In this document: one piece after another, positions 1-9,180 of the stretch
Position numbering within the stretch: position 1 is the first letter of the stretch
How the letters are laid out: each line of letters opens with the position of its first letter
NCBI GenBank assembly: GCA_015056145.1
Contig: SVGY01000001.1
Coordinates: forward strand, 310,001 to 374,000
Direction of reading: 5' to 3'
Length of the DNA stretch: 64,000 nucleotides
DNA from: Clostridiales bacterium
GTDB lineage: Bacteria > Bacillota > Clostridia > Christensenellales > Aristaeellaceae
Notes under the pieces: model-generated
The model's database searches: none
The model's input: the letters and a program-made list of their open reading frames with translations, nothing else
Told to the model about the DNA's origin: nothing
Program-made: the position numbers and the translations under genes

Positions 1-815
1 TCCTTCACCCGCTTTTCAAGGTCAATCTCGATCTGATCCAGGTTGCGGTTCATCTTCTCCCTGTCCATGGCGTAATGGGTGGCCGGGAAAACCATGGCAT
101 GTTCCAGGTTGGAGAGCACATTGCCGGTCATGGCGTCAATTTCCCGGATTCTCTCGATCTCATCTCCAAAAAACTCGATCCGCAGGGCATGTTCACGCTC
201 GCTGGCAGGAATAATCTCCAGCACGTCGCCTTTGACCCGGAAGCTGCCACGGGTAAAATCAAAATCACTTCGCTCGTACTGAATCTCGATCAGCCTTTCG
301 ATGAGCTGATTACGGCCAATCTCCATACCGGGCCGCATGGAGACCATCATGCCCTCGTACTCGCTGGGATCGCCCATGGAGTATATGCAGCTGACGCTGG
401 CCACGATGATCACATCCTTGCGTTCCCGCACGGCAGAAGTGGCGCTGTGGCGCAGGCGGTCGATCTCCTCATTGATGGAGGCATCTTTTTCAATATAGGT
501 ATCGCTGGCTGCAATATAGGCCTCCGGCTGATAATAATCATAGTAGGAAACGAAATACTCCACTGCGCTATCCGGAAAAAAAGCCCTGAGTTCGCTGCAA
601 AGCTGTGCAGCCAGCGTCTTATTGTGGGCCAGCACCAGCGTGGGTTTCTGCACCCTTTCAATAACAGAGGCCATGGTAAAGGTTTTTCCGCTGCCGGTAA
701 CGCCCAGCAGCACCTGATGCTTTTTCCCTTCCATTACGCCCTTTGCCAGGGAATCGATAGCTGCGGGCTGGTCGCCCCGGGGTTCATAGGGAGCCTTAAG
801 CACAAAACGGTTCAT
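1..815 (-). CDS. uvrB: Excinuclease ABC subunit B, N-terminal part (cut by window edge)
   Basis: UvrB is the damage-verifying helicase-like subunit of UvrABC nucleotide excision repair in the cytoplasm. About 271 N-terminal codons are visible; the rest lies beyond base 1. Reading the minus strand from the ATG at 815 gives [20 protein letters not shown], then a Walker A motif GVTGSGKT, the [13 protein letters not shown] helicase segment and the [11 protein letters not shown] beta-hairpin that UvrB inserts between DNA strands. The start is supported by GGAAAGGA about 5 bases upstream. It is transcribed divergently from murA. Family assignment is very secure; the truncation is only the window edge. 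Confidence 0.96.
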   Translation of the reverse strand, partial: MNRFVLKAPYEPRGDQPAAIDSLAKGVMEGKKHQVLLGVTGSGKTFTMASVIERVQKPTLVLAHNKTLAAQLCSELRAFFPDSAVEYFVSYYDYYQPEAYIAASDTYIEKDASINEEIDRLRHSATSAVRERKDVIIVASVSCIYSMGDPSEYEGMMVSMRPGMEIGRNQLIERLIEIQYERSDFDFTRGSFRVKGDVLEIIPASEREHALRIEFFGDEIERIREIDAMTGNVLSNLEHAMVFPATHYAMDREKMNRNLDQIEIDLEKRVK

Positions 816-1117
816 AATGTTTCCTTTCCCAATTTCTATACAATGCTTTGTAAAAGATAGCGCCATTATAGCACGCTTTCCAATACCGGTAAAGATGAAA
901 AAAACCATATTACGACATGGAAACCTTCCGTCTGCGTGGTTTCCAGGGGCTTATGCTGACAATGCCTGCCTTGAAGCGGCACAGCGGTGCTGCTGAAAAA
1001 CCTTTCCACGGCTCATGCTTCGCCTTTCATCGGGCCACAATGTGGGCGAGATGGAGGGATGAACATGTTATCTGGACTTATGTTTCTTTGTTCCTTGCCC
1101 TTTGGGAGGAATGCGCT
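816..1117. other. Divergent intergenic region between uvrB and murA
   Basis: This 302-base gap holds the uvrB promoter on the minus strand. An open frame in the murA frame extends upstream from 1117 to 917, but its codons do not resemble any MurA N-terminus and it lacks a ribosome binding site, so I treat it as non-coding leader. I could not identify a convincing -35/-10 pair for murA, and no riboswitch-like structure is obvious. Confidence 0.5.
865..893 (-). promoter_or_regulatory. Predicted uvrB promoter
   Basis: On the minus strand TTTACC (888-893) and TATAAT (865-870) are separated by exactly 17 bases, about 50 bases upstream of the uvrB start codon. The -10 box is a perfect consensus and the -35 matches 4 of 6. 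I see no clear LexA box overlapping it. Confidence 0.55.
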
Positions 1118-2374
1118 ATGGCAACTTATCTGATCCGACACACGCCTGTTCTGAGTGGCGAGGTGGAGCTGTGCACTGCGAAAAATGCAGTGCTTCCTCT
1201 GCTGGCAGCAGGGCTGCTTACCCAGGAGCCGCTGGTGATCAAGGCCGTACCGCAGATCACGGATGTGGAAATTCTTCTTACGATCCTAAGGGATTGCGGG
1301 GCAGAGGTGGTACGAAACGGCGGCGACGTTTCCGTGTGTGCGCTGCATCCGCAGAGCCCTCGCCATGACGAAAACATGCGCAGGCTGCGGGCAAGCATCC
1401 TTATTCTGGGCCCGATTCTGGCTCGCAGTGGCAGTGCGTGCGTGGGTTTGCCAGGAGGCTGCGCCATTGGCCAAAGGCCCATTGATCTGCACCTGAAAGG
1501 GCTGCAGGCGTTGGGAGCACAAATTTGGCCCGTAGGTGGCAAAAGGCAACTATCCGGACAGCTGACCGGGGCTCACATCTATCTGGATCTGCCCAGCGTA
1601 GGAGCGACGGAAAACCTGATGATGGCTTCGGCGCTGGCCAAAGGCATCACCGTGCTGGAAAATGCTGCCAAAGAGCCGGAAATCGTGGATCTTGCCCAGT
1701 GCCTTAATCAGATGGGCGCAAACATCAGCGGCGCAGGAACTGCCACCATCACCATTATCGGGGTGGAGAGGCTGCATGGTACGGTGTTCCAGCCCATTCC
1801 TGACCGCATTGAAGCAGGCACACTGCTTTGCGCCGCAGCCATCACTGAAGGCAGTGTGCTCATACGGGGTGCCAGCGGCGAACATCTGCGCTCCCTGCTT
1901 TTCAAGCTGGCAGAAACTGGTGTGGGGATCCGGGAAACCCATGTGGGAATCCGTCTGGGCGGCTCTGCAGCAACACCTTTTGACGTACGCACTTTAGCTT
2001 ATCCGGGCTTTCCCACGGACATGCAGGCGCCCATGACGGTGGTGGCTCTGCATTGCCACGGCGCCAGTACCATCCATGAAACCGTGTTTGAAAACCGTTT
2101 CATGCATATCGCAGAGTTAAGCCGCCTCGGAGCCCGTATCCGTGTGGAAGGCAACATGGCGCTGGTGGACGGCGGCTTTCCCCTGAAAGGCGCACAGGTA
2201 CGCAGTACAGACCTCAGGGCAGGCGCTGCACTGATGCTGGCAGGCCTTATGGCGGAAGGCGAAACCATCCTCAACGATCCAGCCGGCCACATCGAACGGG
2301 GCTACCAGAACCTGCCGGAAAAGCTGCGCATTCTCGGCGCAGACATTGAAAAACTGGAGGATTATCCCACCTGA
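1118..2374 (+). CDS. murA: UDP-N-acetylglucosamine 1-carboxyvinyltransferase (MurA)
   Basis: MurA transfers enolpyruvate from PEP to UDP-GlcNAc, the first committed step of peptidoglycan synthesis in the cytoplasm. The start at 1118 has GGGAGGA seven bases upstream and gives a 418-residue protein, the usual MurA length; the frame is open upstream to 917 but without family resemblance. The substrate-loop motif LPGGCAIGQRP carries the catalytic cysteine at residue 115, the same number as in E. coli MurA, so the enzyme should be fosfomycin-sensitive. The KNAVLP segment near the N-terminus and RASILILGP are typical. Many Firmicutes have two MurA paralogues; which one this is cannot be decided from the window. 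Confidence 0.94.
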   Translation: MATYLIRHTPVLSGEVELCTAKNAVLPLLAAGLLTQEPLVIKAVPQITDVEILLTILRDCGAEVVRNGGDVSVCALHPQSPRHDENMRRLRASILILGPILARSGSACVGLPGGCAIGQRPIDLHLKGLQALGAQIWPVGGKRQLSGQLTGAHIYLDLPSVGATENLMMASALAKGITVLENAAKEPEIVDLAQCLNQMGANISGAGTATITIIGVERLHGTVFQPIPDRIEAGTLLCAAAITEGSVLIRGASGEHLRSLLFKLAETGVGIRETHVGIRLGGSAATPFDVRTLAYPGFPTDMQAPMTVVALHCHGASTIHETVFENRFMHIAELSRLGARIRVEGNMALVDGGFPLKGAQVRSTDLRAGAALMLAGLMAEGETILNDPAGHIERGYQNLPEKLRILGADIEKLEDYPT

Positions 2375-2396
2375 AACAGCGGAAATCTGGGAAAAC

Positions 2397-2425
2397 TTGA
2401 CATTTGCTTTTGTGGGGAGTATATT
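2397..2425 (+). promoter_or_regulatory. Strong predicted promoter of the LacI-type regulator gene
   Basis: TTGACA (2397-2402) and TATATT (2420-2425) are 17 bases apart. Transcription would begin near 2432, inside the palindrome at 2430-2439, which suggests direct autoregulation. Confidence 0.75.
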
Positions 2426-2429
2426 AAAA

Positions 2430-2439
2430 CAAACGTTTG
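2430..2439. promoter_or_regulatory. LacI-family operator-like palindrome
   Basis: CAAACGTTTG is a perfect 10-bp palindrome with the central CG typical of LacI/GalR-family and CcpA operators. It covers the predicted start point of the promoter at 2397-2425 and precedes a LacI-type regulator gene, so it is probably the regulator's own operator, with maltodextrin as the likely inducer class given the downstream gene. Confidence 0.65.
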
Positions 2440-2481
2440 CACACATGCAAAACCTCACTCCAGCAAAAGGGGGCCTCCGCC

Positions 2482-3489
2482 ATGAAAGCAACCATCAAGG
2501 ACGTAGCCAAAGCTGCCGGTGTATCGCCCTCTACGGTAAGCCGTGCGCTGCAGAACAATCCCCGCATCAGCGAGGCCGCCCGCAGCAGAATTCGGCAGAT
2601 CGCTGAGGATATGGGCTTCCGTCCCAATCAGATCGCCCGCAGCCTTGTAAACCGGGAGACCCGGGTCATCGGCGTGGTTTTTCCTGCCAATCTTTCCCAA
2701 AGCCTTGCCCATCCCTTTTATCCGCAGGTGCTGCAAGGGCTTGGACAGATAGCCGCTCAGCGCAAGCATTACATGCTCCTGGGCACTGGGCAGGAAGGCC
2801 AGTCCACCGCAGACGTGATCCGTTCCCTGGAAGACAGCGGTTATGTAAGCGGCCTTATCCTTTTGGCCGCAGAGGAAGGCTTTGATGCCGGCTGCTCTTT
2901 GCCCGCAGTGACCATTGGCCGCCCCGACGGCACAGAGAACATGTACTGCGTAGATAACAATAATATCAGTGTGGGCAGGGAAGCCGCCCAATACCTCATC
3001 GACAGGGGGCATGAAAAACTGATGCTTCTGGGCTGGGACAGCCAGTACGCCGTTACAGTCCATCGCCGCATAGGTTTTGAGCAGGCGCTCAAGGACAATG
3101 GTCTTCCTCTTCGGGAGGACTGGATTGTGCCTACCCGTTTTCTGGACAATCACACCGACCAGTCCTCTCTTATGTCCATTTTCCGCAAGGAGGAACGGCC
3201 TACTGCCGTGGTGTGCATGGACGATGCACAGGCCATCACCCTCACCGCCTGCCTTGGCTCTCTGGGGCTGACAGTGCCCTGGGATGTAAGCCTCATCAGC
3301 TTCAACAATACCGAGGCAGGCAGGCTGCATATGCCTGCCCTCACCTCCTTTGACGTAAACCCCTTCCAGCTGGGGTCCAGCGCAATGAACATGATGCTGG
3401 ATATTCTCAGCGGCCAGGAACCGCCAACCTGCATCGAGGTTCCTTTCCTTTTGATGGAACGGGACAGCGTAGCCCGGGCCCACAAATAA
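2482..3489 (+). CDS. LacI-family transcriptional regulator, probably of maltodextrin use
   Basis: The protein has 335 residues. A LacI helix-turn-helix occupies residues 2-25 (ATIKDVAKAAGVSPSTVSRA), including the hinge-side region RPNQIARSLV, followed by a periplasmic-binding-protein-like sugar sensor domain. The start at 2482 follows a G-rich AAAGGGGG ribosome binding site and begins exactly where LacI proteins begin. It lies 26 bases upstream of a GH13 maltodextrin hydrolase, presumably in one transcript, resembling MalR-type regulators of starch-oligosaccharide genes. A palindromic operator overlaps its own promoter. The family is certain; the ligand is inferred from the neighbour. Confidence 0.9.
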   Translation: MKATIKDVAKAAGVSPSTVSRALQNNPRISEAARSRIRQIAEDMGFRPNQIARSLVNRETRVIGVVFPANLSQSLAHPFYPQVLQGLGQIAAQRKHYMLLGTGQEGQSTADVIRSLEDSGYVSGLILLAAEEGFDAGCSLPAVTIGRPDGTENMYCVDNNNISVGREAAQYLIDRGHEKLMLLGWDSQYAVTVHRRIGFEQALKDNGLPLREDWIVPTRFLDNHTDQSSLMSIFRKEERPTAVVCMDDAQAITLTACLGSLGLTVPWDVSLISFNNTEAGRLHMPALTSFDVNPFQLGSSAMNMMLDILSGQEPPTCIEVPFLLMERDSVARAHK

Positions 3490-3515
3490 TCTCACTTTCC
3501 AGGAGGCTTTCACTC

Positions 3516-5261
3516 ATGCGCACAGTTCACTTCGGTTCCATTTATCACATGCCCTGGCTGGAATACCGCCACGCCACTCCGGAAGGCAGGGTCTGCCTCC
3601 GCATCCGCACGGGCAAGGATGAATTTACCCATGTGGAGGCCCATGTAACCAGTAATTATGATCTGCCTGATTTTTTTGCAAAAGCCCACATCTATCCCAT
3701 GAGCATTGTCGCCAGCGATGAGTGGCATGACTGGTACGAAGTGATCTTTGATCCTCACGACCGCCGTCTTAAATATCTCTTTGTGCTCATTAGTGACGAG
3801 CAGGTTTTCAAGCTGGATGCATCCGGCCTTCACTTCGGCAGGGATTACGAGGAGAACGTCAGCGAGGCTTTCGCCTTCGCCTATGCTTATCCGGAACAAG
3901 CAGCCCCCGAATGGGCTCAGGGCGTTATTGGCTACGAAATTTTTCCCGACCGTTTCCGCAGGGCCGGGCAGTGGGAAGATGGTCTTGAACCCTGGACCAG
4001 CGACCGTGTACAGAATGAATTCCGCTTCGGCGGTAATCTCAGGGGCATTATCGAGGCAGTGCCTTACCTCAAAAACCTTGGTGTGGAAATGATCTACACC
4101 ACTCCCCTTTTTTTGAGCGACACTTCCCACCGCTACAATACCTTTGATTATTATCAGGTGGATCCTCTGCTTGGCACCCAGGAAGACCTGTGCGAGCTGG
4201 TGGAAACCCTTCACAATAACGGCATGAAGCTGATGCTGGACGGTGTTTTTAATCACTGCGGGCTTGAATTTGCCCCCTTCCGGGATGCTCTGGAAAAGGG
4301 TGAAAATTCTCCCTACCGGGACTGGTTTTTCTTTGACAACAGCGAGGCTTGCGGCTACCAGACCTTCGGTCACTGGCCCTATATGCCCAAGCTGAACCTT
4401 GCCAACCCCGCCTGTGCCAAGTATTTTCTGGAAGTAGGCCGTTACTGGATTAAAACCTGCCATGTGGATGGGTGGCGTCTGGACGTAAGCCCGGAAGTAT
4501 GGCCGGATTTCTGGCGGCAGTTCCGCAGAATGATCCTGGAAGAAAACCCCGAAGGCCTCATGGTTGCCGAGTGTTGGGATGACAGCCGTCAGTGGCTCAC
4601 CCAGGGCGATATGTTCCATTCCACCATGAGCTATGTGTGGAGCCGCAATGTATGGAACCGCCTCAGCTACCAAAAAATCAGCCTGAAGGAATTTGATGCT
4701 GTAAACAACCGTGCCCTGATGCTCTACCCCGATCATGTAAATCAGGTACTCTGGAATTTTCTTGACACCCACGACACCGCCCGCATCCGTACTCGCAGCG
4801 GCGGCAGTTGGGAAATGCAGAAGGCGGCAGCATTCTTCCAGTTTACCTTCCCCGGTTCCCCCATTCTCTACTATGGCGACGAGCTTGCTATGGAAGGTGC
4901 TGACGACCCTTATTGCCGCTTTCCAATGCCCTGGGACAAAACGGAAAACCATCCCATGCTGGCACATTATTCCCGCCTTGCTGAGCTGCGCCGGGAGCAT
5001 CCTGCCCTGCGGCGGGGCGCCTTCCGCACATGGAAAGTGCTGGAAAACGGGCTGTACGCCTATCTGCGTACCCGGGGCGACGAGCAGCTTCTCTGTGTGC
5101 TGAATACCTCCCGGCAGCCCGTCAGCACACTGCTGCCCCTGCCGGAAGGCATGGCGGAAATGAGCATGCTCACTGACCTCTATGCTTCCCAGGCAGTGCC
5201 GGTTGAGTCCGGCTTGGTAAAAATTGAGCTTTCTTGCGGAGAAGGCTTGATTTTAGGTTGA
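3516..5261 (+). CDS. GH13 alpha-glucan hydrolase (cyclomaltodextrinase/neopullulanase type)
   Basis: This 581-residue intracellular enzyme (no signal peptide) hydrolyses maltodextrins, cyclodextrins or pullulan-type oligosaccharides. Residues 1-120 resemble the N-terminal CBM34-like domain of GH13 subfamily 20; the catalytic barrel follows from about 135. GH13 conserved regions are visible: DGVFNH (242-247), GWRLD with nucleophile Asp323, VAECWD with acid/base Glu352, and DTHD with transition-state Asp420. The ATG at 3516 has AGGAGG 10 bases upstream. It follows the LacI-type regulator by 26 bases, so they probably share a transcript. The exact substrate preference within GH13_20 cannot be read from motifs. 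Confidence 0.9.
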   Translation: MRTVHFGSIYHMPWLEYRHATPEGRVCLRIRTGKDEFTHVEAHVTSNYDLPDFFAKAHIYPMSIVASDEWHDWYEVIFDPHDRRLKYLFVLISDEQVFKLDASGLHFGRDYEENVSEAFAFAYAYPEQAAPEWAQGVIGYEIFPDRFRRAGQWEDGLEPWTSDRVQNEFRFGGNLRGIIEAVPYLKNLGVEMIYTTPLFLSDTSHRYNTFDYYQVDPLLGTQEDLCELVETLHNNGMKLMLDGVFNHCGLEFAPFRDALEKGENSPYRDWFFFDNSEACGYQTFGHWPYMPKLNLANPACAKYFLEVGRYWIKTCHVDGWRLDVSPEVWPDFWRQFRRMILEENPEGLMVAECWDDSRQWLTQGDMFHSTMSYVWSRNVWNRLSYQKISLKEFDAVNNRALMLYPDHVNQVLWNFLDTHDTARIRTRSGGSWEMQKAAAFFQFTFPGSPILYYGDELAMEGADDPYCRFPMPWDKTENHPMLAHYSRLAELRREHPALRRGAFRTWKVLENGLYAYLRTRGDEQLLCVLNTSRQPVSTLLPLPEGMAEMSMLTDLYASQAVPVESGLVKIELSCGEGLILG

Positions 5262-5309
5262 AAGATTCCTATAATATCCTCTAAGCAGCATACAAAGGAG
5301 GACGCCGCC

Positions 5310-5885
5310 ATGAAGGAACTGGTGGAAGCCATTCGGGCACAAGGAAAGGGTATCGGAACTGATATCGTAAAGGTGGATATGTTTCTTAATCACCGTCTGG
5401 ATACAGATTTGTTTGTCAAGATGGGTCAGGCTTTTGCCGATGCTTTCAAGCCGGAAACGCCGGATATCGTCCTTACCGTGGAAGCCAGCGGCATCGCTGC
5501 TGCACTGACCACTGCAATGGCCTGTGGCAACGTGCCCGTGATATTTGCCAAAAAGAGCCGTACCCGCAATGTTACCGGTGATGTATACGAAAGCACTGTT
5601 TTCAGCTTCACCCACGGGGTTGAAAACCACATCCGGGTTGCCAAGGATTACATTCCCAGCGGCGCACGAGTACTTATCATTGATGATTTTCTTGCCAACG
5701 GCGAAGCCGCTCAGGGCCTGTGCGATATCGTGCGTCAGGCAGGAGCAGAGGTGTTGGGCATTGGCGTTTGTGTGGAAAAAACCTTCCAGCCCGGCCATCA
5801 AAAACTGGAAGACGACGGCTACAAGGTGGTATCCCTTGCCAAAATCAAAGGTATTGCCAACGGCCAGCTGATTGTAGACGACTGA
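5310..5885 (+). CDS. xpt: Xanthine phosphoribosyltransferase
   Basis: Xpt converts xanthine and PRPP to XMP in purine salvage. The 191-residue length is standard. Visible features are the N-terminal MKELVEAIR segment, VEASGIAAA, the FAKKSRTRN segment shared by Xpt proteins and the PRPP-binding motif VLIIDDFLANG around residues 124-135. AAAGGAGG precedes the ATG. The gene starts only 48 bases after the GH13 gene, leaving no room for the guanine riboswitch that precedes xpt in Bacillus, and no pbuX permease follows. It may be read from the upstream transcript. Confidence 0.93.
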   Translation: MKELVEAIRAQGKGIGTDIVKVDMFLNHRLDTDLFVKMGQAFADAFKPETPDIVLTVEASGIAAALTTAMACGNVPVIFAKKSRTRNVTGDVYESTVFSFTHGVENHIRVAKDYIPSGARVLIIDDFLANGEAAQGLCDIVRQAGAEVLGIGVCVEKTFQPGHQKLEDDGYKVVSLAKIKGIANGQLIVDD

Positions 5886-5925
5886 TTTTCTGACCACTAA
5901 AGAATAAAAAAGGAGCTTGTTTTCC

Positions 5926-7164
5926 GTGGACACACCCTCGTTGCAGATACTGATTATGGTTCTGCTGGTTCTCTTATCTGGATTCTTCTCTGCATCCGAA
6001 ACCGCTTTTTCCGCCCTGAACCGCACCCGTATCAAGAGCATGGCGGACCGGGGCAACAAGCGAGCAGCCTCTGCCCTTGCCCTGTCCGAGCGGTATGACG
6101 ACCTGCTTTCCACCCTTCTGGTGGGAAACAACATCGTCAATATCGCCCTGGCCTCCATCGGCACGGTGTTCTTCGTTGCCTGGCTCGGAAATAACGGCGT
6201 CAGCATTTCCACGGCAGTTATTACTGTCGTTGTGCTGATCTTCGGCGAAATCACCCCCAAGAGCATCGCCAAGGAAAAACCCGAAAGCTTTGCTATGCTG
6301 GTTACGCCGGTCATACGGATGCTGATGCTCCTCCTTACTCCCATCAACTGGCTTTTCAGCAAGTGGAAGCTTCTCATCAGCCGCATTTTCAAGCTGGAAA
6401 GCGACCGCACCTTCTCCCAGGATGAACTGATCACGCTGGTGGACGAAGTTCACCAGGAGGGTGGAATGGACGAGGATGAGAGCGACCTTATCAAGAGCGC
6501 CATCGAGCTGTTCGACGACCGCAGCCTCTACGATATCCTCACGCCCCGTGTGAAGGTGGACGGCATCCCCGTGGATTCCTCACCGGAGGAGATCATCGAA
6601 ATCCTCAAGGAAAGCAATCACTCCCGCATGCCCATTTACGACGACACTCTGGATCATATCGTAGGCGTGCTCCACCAGAAGGATTACTTCCACCGGGTAC
6701 TGCCCGGTGAAGCCACGCTGCAGGAAGCAATGCAGAAACCCCTCTTTGTGCCTGAAACGGCGCAGATATCCAACACCCTCAAGCTGATGCAGCAAACCCA
6801 CAGCCAGATGGCCATCGTGGCGGACGAGTATGGCGGCACTGCCGGCATCGTTACCATGGAGGACATTCTGGAAGAACTGGTTGGCGAAATCTGGGACGAG
6901 CACGACGAAGAAACTGTCAACATCAAAGCCGAAACCAACGGCTGCTTTACCGCCTCCGGCGATACGCCCCTGGATGAGCTGGAGGAAGAGCTGGAGCTGG
7001 AGCTGGAAACCGAGGCCAGCACACTGGGCGGCTGGGTAATGGAGCAAACCGAAAAGGTGCCCAATCCCGGGGACAGCTTCCAGTGGGAAGGCTGGGAATT
7101 TACCGTAATGAAAGCGGACGGCCGCCATGTAATCGAGGTGGAAATCAAGTCCGCAGCCAAATAA
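5926..7164 (+). CDS. CorC/HlyC-type membrane protein (CNNM domain, CBS pair)
   Basis: About 412 residues. The N-terminal CNNM/DUF21 membrane domain (roughly residues 1-190) begins with hydrophobic [15 protein letters not shown], typical of this family. Two CBS domains follow (about 200-320, with [12 protein letters not shown] and [18 protein letters not shown]), then a C-terminal CorC_HlyC transporter-associated domain. These proteins are linked to magnesium or cobalt efflux. I chose the GTG at 5926, ten bases after AAAAAAGGAG. A TTG at 5917 is in frame but only one base from the Shine-Dalgarno. The neighbouring genes give no functional hint. Confidence 0.88.
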   Translation: MDTPSLQILIMVLLVLLSGFFSASETAFSALNRTRIKSMADRGNKRAASALALSERYDDLLSTLLVGNNIVNIALASIGTVFFVAWLGNNGVSISTAVITVVVLIFGEITPKSIAKEKPESFAMLVTPVIRMLMLLLTPINWLFSKWKLLISRIFKLESDRTFSQDELITLVDEVHQEGGMDEDESDLIKSAIELFDDRSLYDILTPRVKVDGIPVDSSPEEIIEILKESNHSRMPIYDDTLDHIVGVLHQKDYFHRVLPGEATLQEAMQKPLFVPETAQISNTLKLMQQTHSQMAIVADEYGGTAGIVTMEDILEELVGEIWDEHDEETVNIKAETNGCFTASGDTPLDELEEELELELETEASTLGGWVMEQTEKVPNPGDSFQWEGWEFTVMKADGRHVIEVEIKSAAK

Positions 7165-7174
7165 ATCCATATAC

Positions 7175-7203
7175 GACAGCTGATCATCTCAGCTGTCTTT
7201 TTC
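7175..7203 (+). terminator. Rho-independent terminator after the CorC-like gene
   Basis: GACAGCTGA (7175-7183) pairs perfectly with TCAGCTGTC (7189-7197) across a five-base loop and is followed by a T-rich run. Confidence 0.8.
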
Positions 7204-7347
7204 TTTCTCCTCAGAAAACCTTAATGTTGTTTTCACTAACTCTGCATGCCAATCTCAAGCATCTCATTTTGCTCTGTGCTAAGATAATAACCGTCGGAGG
7301 GAGAAAAAACCAACTCCCCCACTTAAAAGAAAAAGGAGGATTCCATC

Positions 7348-7704
7348 ATGGAATTTCAGAATGGCAACTTTGCATACGAGCAGGAACCCCAGCAGACCCA
7401 GCAGACCCAGCAGCCCGAGGCAGCTCAGGAAGCCAAAAAGGAAGGTATCTTCTCCAAGCTTTTCCGCACCCGCATCAAGGTGGCAAAGGGCGACCTGGCA
7501 ATTATGAACGTATCTTCCCTGTTCCTTATCTTCAGCCTGCTGAGCGCCCTTTGGCTCGTGGTGATCGGCGCCGTTATCGCCCTGCTGCTTGGCTACCGCT
7601 TCTCCATCGAAAAGAATTCTCCCGACTTCTGCGGCGAGTTCAAGGAACTGGTCAAAGATGCCGGAAGCAATGTGCGCAGCGCTGTAAATTCCTTTGTAGA
7701 ATAA
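7348..7704 (+). CDS. Small membrane protein, DUF4342-like architecture
   Basis: A 118-residue protein of unknown function. It starts with a Gln-rich, charged cytoplasmic segment (residues 1-40, with repeated QQTQQTQQ), then a basic stretch KLFRTRIKVAKGD, then one long hydrophobic segment (about 50-90, probably a membrane hairpin) ending GYRFSIEK and an amphipathic C-terminus. The order KVxKGD, IMNVS, hydrophobic block, GYRFSIE resembles DUF4342 proteins, but I am not sure of the match. AAAGGAGG lies nine bases before the ATG. It is flanked by terminators on both sides, so it is transcribed alone. Confidence 0.7.
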   Translation: MEFQNGNFAYEQEPQQTQQTQQPEAAQEAKKEGIFSKLFRTRIKVAKGDLAIMNVSSLFLIFSLLSALWLVVIGAVIALLLGYRFSIEKNSPDFCGEFKELVKDAGSNVRSAVNSFVE

Positions 7705-7724
7705 GATTTACCGCCGGGTAAAAA

Positions 7725-7760
7725 AACTCCCTTGCAGAAAACACACTGCAAGGGAGTTTT
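7725..7760. terminator. Bidirectional terminator between convergent genes
   Basis: AACTCCCTTGCAG (7725-7737) pairs with CTGCAAGGGAGTT (7746-7758). A runs lie to its left and T runs to its right, so it can end both the small membrane protein gene and the convergent gene at 7791-8891. Confidence 0.85.
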
Positions 7761-7790
7761 TCGTATTCTCATTTTTGGGATACAGCCTCA

Positions 7791-8891
7791 TCAGCCGTTA
7801 CCCATATCCTCGGGAACACTTTCCCAGTCAAAGCTCTCATCCTCAGGGAAATCCGGAACATATTCCTCCGCAGGGTAATCTTCAGGAAGGTATACGCCAT
7901 CAAAAGATTCATCGTAAGTTTCCTCAGGCCATTCTTCCTGCCACTGTTCTCCCTGATCGTAAGCGGGTTCCTCGGTCCAGTCGGACCATTGATTCTTGTT
8001 TGCATCCCACAGAGAAAGCTGCTGCTGCATCCAAAGATCGCTGAAATTGTAGTAGAAACTGCTCAGCCCAGCAGGATCATAGCTGAGGGTCATAGGCATG
8101 TACAGCAGGGCTGATTTTGCGCCGTTTACGGGAATCCAGTCCCCTGCAGAATATGCCGGATAACCGCTGATTGCCGGGTCAGACTCAAGACCAGCGCAGT
8201 CCGTAATCAGGTATACGCTGAGGCCGTGCACCTCCACATTGGCATTGGACAGAAACAGCGGCTGCACGGAAATGCTGTCGTTCTGCATGGTTATTGCAGC
8301 CTGACCCACCACATAGAGATTGCTGGCACAGAGATTCACATACTGCACACCGGAGGATCGCAGCTGTTCCAGATCCAGCATAGTGCCCATCATCCAGTCG
8401 TTGGTGATACGCCCGTCCAGATCCCGAAGCCTTACGCCGTAGGTGCAACCGGTGTTGTACTCCATCCTGGGCTGCTGGTGCATGTAGGGAATAGCATATA
8501 CCATATTGCCCACATAAAGCGTAATCAGATAGGGCTCCGTCTGATTATAGGAATAAGGAAGATAGATTACGCCGCTGTCGAACAGTTTGCTCTGGTAGCC
8601 GTAGTCCTTATCCATAAGAAGGGTCTGAGTATTGACCTGCGTCAGGGTGAGACGCACCGGTTCGGCCAGTTCGCTGGATTGGCTCACCTGCTTGATAATG
8701 CGCAGCCCCATCATAGAGGAAGTAAGGTTTTCGGATACATAATCGTTGCTGTTGAGCCGGGATATATCCAGGCTGTCCACATCAAGGGTGAAATAATCCG
8801 CTTCCCCGGCGTGGACAGGCCCCGCAGCAAACAAAAGGCACATAAGCAAACTGTACAGCAGGATGTATTTCTTCCAACCCATCCGTTTCAT
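7791..8891 (-). CDS. Secreted protein of unknown function with acidic C-terminus
   Basis: 366 residues. A signal peptide is clear: KRMGWKK, a hydrophobic core and cleavage after GPVHA near residue 28. The body, rich in Tyr, Ser and Asn (for example SSMMGLRIIKQ and GVIYLPYSYNQ), looks like extracellular beta structure. The last 70 residues are strongly acidic with many Tyr, Trp and Pro (EEWPEETYDESFDG). I recognise no domain. AAGGATGG precedes the ATG at 8891, and a promoter lies at 8952-8980. It is divergent from the peptidoglycan-binding protein gene at 9181. An envelope role is inferred only from secretion and location. Confidence 0.75.
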   Translation of the reverse strand: MKRMGWKKYILLYSLLMCLLFAAGPVHAGEADYFTLDVDSLDISRLNSNDYVSENLTSSMMGLRIIKQVSQSSELAEPVRLTLTQVNTQTLLMDKDYGYQSKLFDSGVIYLPYSYNQTEPYLITLYVGNMVYAIPYMHQQPRMEYNTGCTYGVRLRDLDGRITNDWMMGTMLDLEQLRSSGVQYVNLCASNLYVVGQAAITMQNDSISVQPLFLSNANVEVHGLSVYLITDCAGLESDPAISGYPAYSAGDWIPVNGAKSALLYMPMTLSYDPAGLSSFYYNFSDLWMQQQLSLWDANKNQWSDWTEEPAYDQGEQWQEEWPEETYDESFDGVYLPEDYPAEEYVPDFPEDESFDWESVPEDMGNG

Positions 8892-8951
8892 GTTGCTTCC
8901 ATCCTTTCAGTAAGTAAGGGCTGTTTTGCCCTTCGCATATAGGAACGATTC

Positions 8952-8980
8952 AGTTTAGCATTATCATCCCGCATTGTAAA
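8952..8980 (-). promoter_or_regulatory. Predicted promoter of the secreted-protein gene
   Basis: On the minus strand TTTACA (8975-8980) and TAAACT (8952-8957) are separated by 17 bases, about 60 bases upstream of the start codon. Confidence 0.55.
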
Positions 8981-9047
8981 GAAATAACGGACTTTGCAAG
9001 CATTGAGAAAAAAACATATTTCAATTTGTAACATTTTCGTAATACTC

Positions 9048-9076
9048 TTTACTTTTTTGAAATGATTTGCTATACT
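9048..9076 (+). promoter_or_regulatory. Predicted extended -10 promoter for the peptidoglycan-binding protein gene
   Basis: TTTACT (9048-9053), a 17-base spacer and TATACT (9071-9076) preceded by TG one base upstream (extended -10). The leader to the ATG at 9181 is about 100 bases. It diverges from the promoter at 8952-8980. Confidence 0.55.
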
Positions 9077-9180
9077 ATGCCCCGAACGATGGGAAAAACC
9101 TTTCCTATCCCAATCATGAATACAAAAGCAACCAGAATATACGATCTGCTGCCGAAGCAGCCTCAAAGGAGGACAAACAC

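Noticed and set aside
917-1117. Longer murA with 67 extra N-terminal residues
   Set aside because: The extension has no MurA similarity and no ribosome binding site, while the ATG at 1118 has a strong one and gives Cys115 in the standard position.
3510-5000. A 496-codon minus-strand frame
   Set aside because: Antisense to the GH13 gene, whose active-site motifs are all in the plus frame.
5262-5309. Guanine riboswitch before xpt
   Set aside because: Only 48 bases separate xpt from the upstream stop codon; the conserved core of a purine riboswitch would not fit.
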